NCBI GenBank assembly: GCA_947629875.1
Contig: CANRFK010000086.1
Location: 1 to 5,994, forward strand
DNA from: an uncultured Clostridia bacterium
Lineage (GTDB): Bacteria; Bacillota; Clostridia; Christensenellales; Borkfalkiaceae
DNA length: 5,994 nucleotides
Direction of reading: 5' to 3'
A model generated the notes under the pieces. It did no database searches. It saw only the letters and a program-made list of their open reading frames with translations, and was not told the origin of the DNA. The position numbers and the translations under genes are program-made. Shown here in pieces: positions 5,591 through 5,994 of the stretch (positions within the stretch are counted from its first letter, which is position 1; each line of letters begins with the position of its first letter).

Positions 5591-5994
5591 ATGGCAGAAG
5601 AAACAAAGAAACAGAAAACATGGAAGGCAAAGACGACGGTGGGGCTCGTTCTCCTCATCGTTTTTGCCGCCGTCACCGTGCTCGGATTTGTCTTTCACGA
5701 CAAGATCTGGAACTGGTGCGGGGAACATACCGGAAACGGCATTCTCGATATCGCCATCCGCCTCATCCCCAAACTCATCAACATGGTGCAGATCCTGTTC
5801 ATCACCTTGCTCATCCTGTACGTCGTGTGCTCGATCATCAGAGCCATTTTCAGGGGGACGCCGAGAAGAGTGACCATCGGCAGACTCGTGAACAGCATCT
5901 TCAAGGTGGTCGTGTGGGTCGTGTGCGTCATCGCCATCCTCGCCGTGTGGGGGCTCAACGTGGGTGCGCTCATCGCAGGCGCAGGCGTGCTCAC
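5591..5994 (+). CDS. MscS-family small-conductance mechanosensitive channel, 3'-partial
   Basis: The first 134 codons of a membrane protein are present and the frame is open at the right edge. The ATG at 5591 has a strong SD, GGAG at 5580-5583, 7 nt away. The N-terminus is short and basic (MAEETKKQKTWKAK). Hydrophobic segments follow at about 17-35, 62-83 and 103-120. The third leads into GLNVGALIAGAGVL (121-134), the start of the glycine/alanine-rich pore-lining helix typical of MscS channels, where tight Gly-Ala packing forms the pore. MscS channels in the inner membrane open under tension and release solutes during osmotic downshock. The beta domain and cytoplasmic vestibule lie outside the window, so the subfamily (classical MscS or a YkuT/YnaI-like form) cannot be fixed. 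The gene has its own perfect sigma-A promoter and is separated from spoIVA by the repeat region, so it is an independent unit. The family call rests on topology and the short pore motif. Confidence 0.85.
   Translation, partial: MAEETKKQKTWKAKTTVGLVLLIVFAAVTVLGFVFHDKIWNWCGEHTGNGILDIAIRLIPKLINMVQILFITLLILYVVCSIIRAIFRGTPRRVTIGRLVNSIFKVVVWVVCVIAILAVWGLNVGALIAGAGVL

Noticed and set aside
5695..5994. Minus-strand frame at the right edge
   Set aside because: It is antisense to the MscS-family gene, which has a perfect promoter, an SD and a clear membrane topology. The Met/Thr-rich peptide is a shadow.

Overview
The window looks like a GC-rich chromosomal segment from an endospore-forming Bacillota/Clostridia-type bacterium. 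The main evidence is a full-length spoIVA, which is found only in endospore formers. Shine-Dalgarno (SD) sites are strong and Firmicutes-like, one sigma-A promoter is a perfect consensus, and there is a plausible sigma-E promoter. Third codon positions are mostly G or C, so the coding strand throws up long antisense shadow ORFs. The GC-rich repeats in the main intergenic region recall those of uncultured gut Clostridia, but that placement is only an impression.

All supported genes are on the + strand. Positions 1-3331 hold a tight gene run: the 3' part of hslO (redox-regulated holdase Hsp33), a TPR-repeat protein whose ATG overlaps the hslO stop, and an all-helical, HEAT-like protein 9 nt further on. 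The last two have no known function that I can name. They may be translationally coupled and share a similar helical segment, which suggests they act together or are related.

After 71 nt with a sigma-E-like promoter and a strong SD comes spoIVA (3403-4869), the ATPase that builds the basement layer of the spore coat. It ends at a clear intrinsic terminator (4897-4928).

Positions 4870-5590 contain no convincing gene but much structure. There is a two-unit direct repeat, a G-quadruplex-capable hairpin, three direct copies and one inverted copy of a GCGTCATTCTTCACCC-type repeat ending in a long palindrome, a 9-bp hairpin, and a perfect 23-bp inverted repeat that may end a small RNA or terminate minus-strand transcription. 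The region closes with TTGACA-N17-TATAAT driving a MscS-family mechanosensitive channel gene, which starts at 5591 and runs off the right edge.

I see no mobile element, CRISPR array, rRNA, tRNA or defence system. The genes are mostly ordinary. The less explained parts are the TPR/HEAT pair, the repeat-rich intergenic region, and a 16-nt box shared by the spoIVA and mscS upstream regions.
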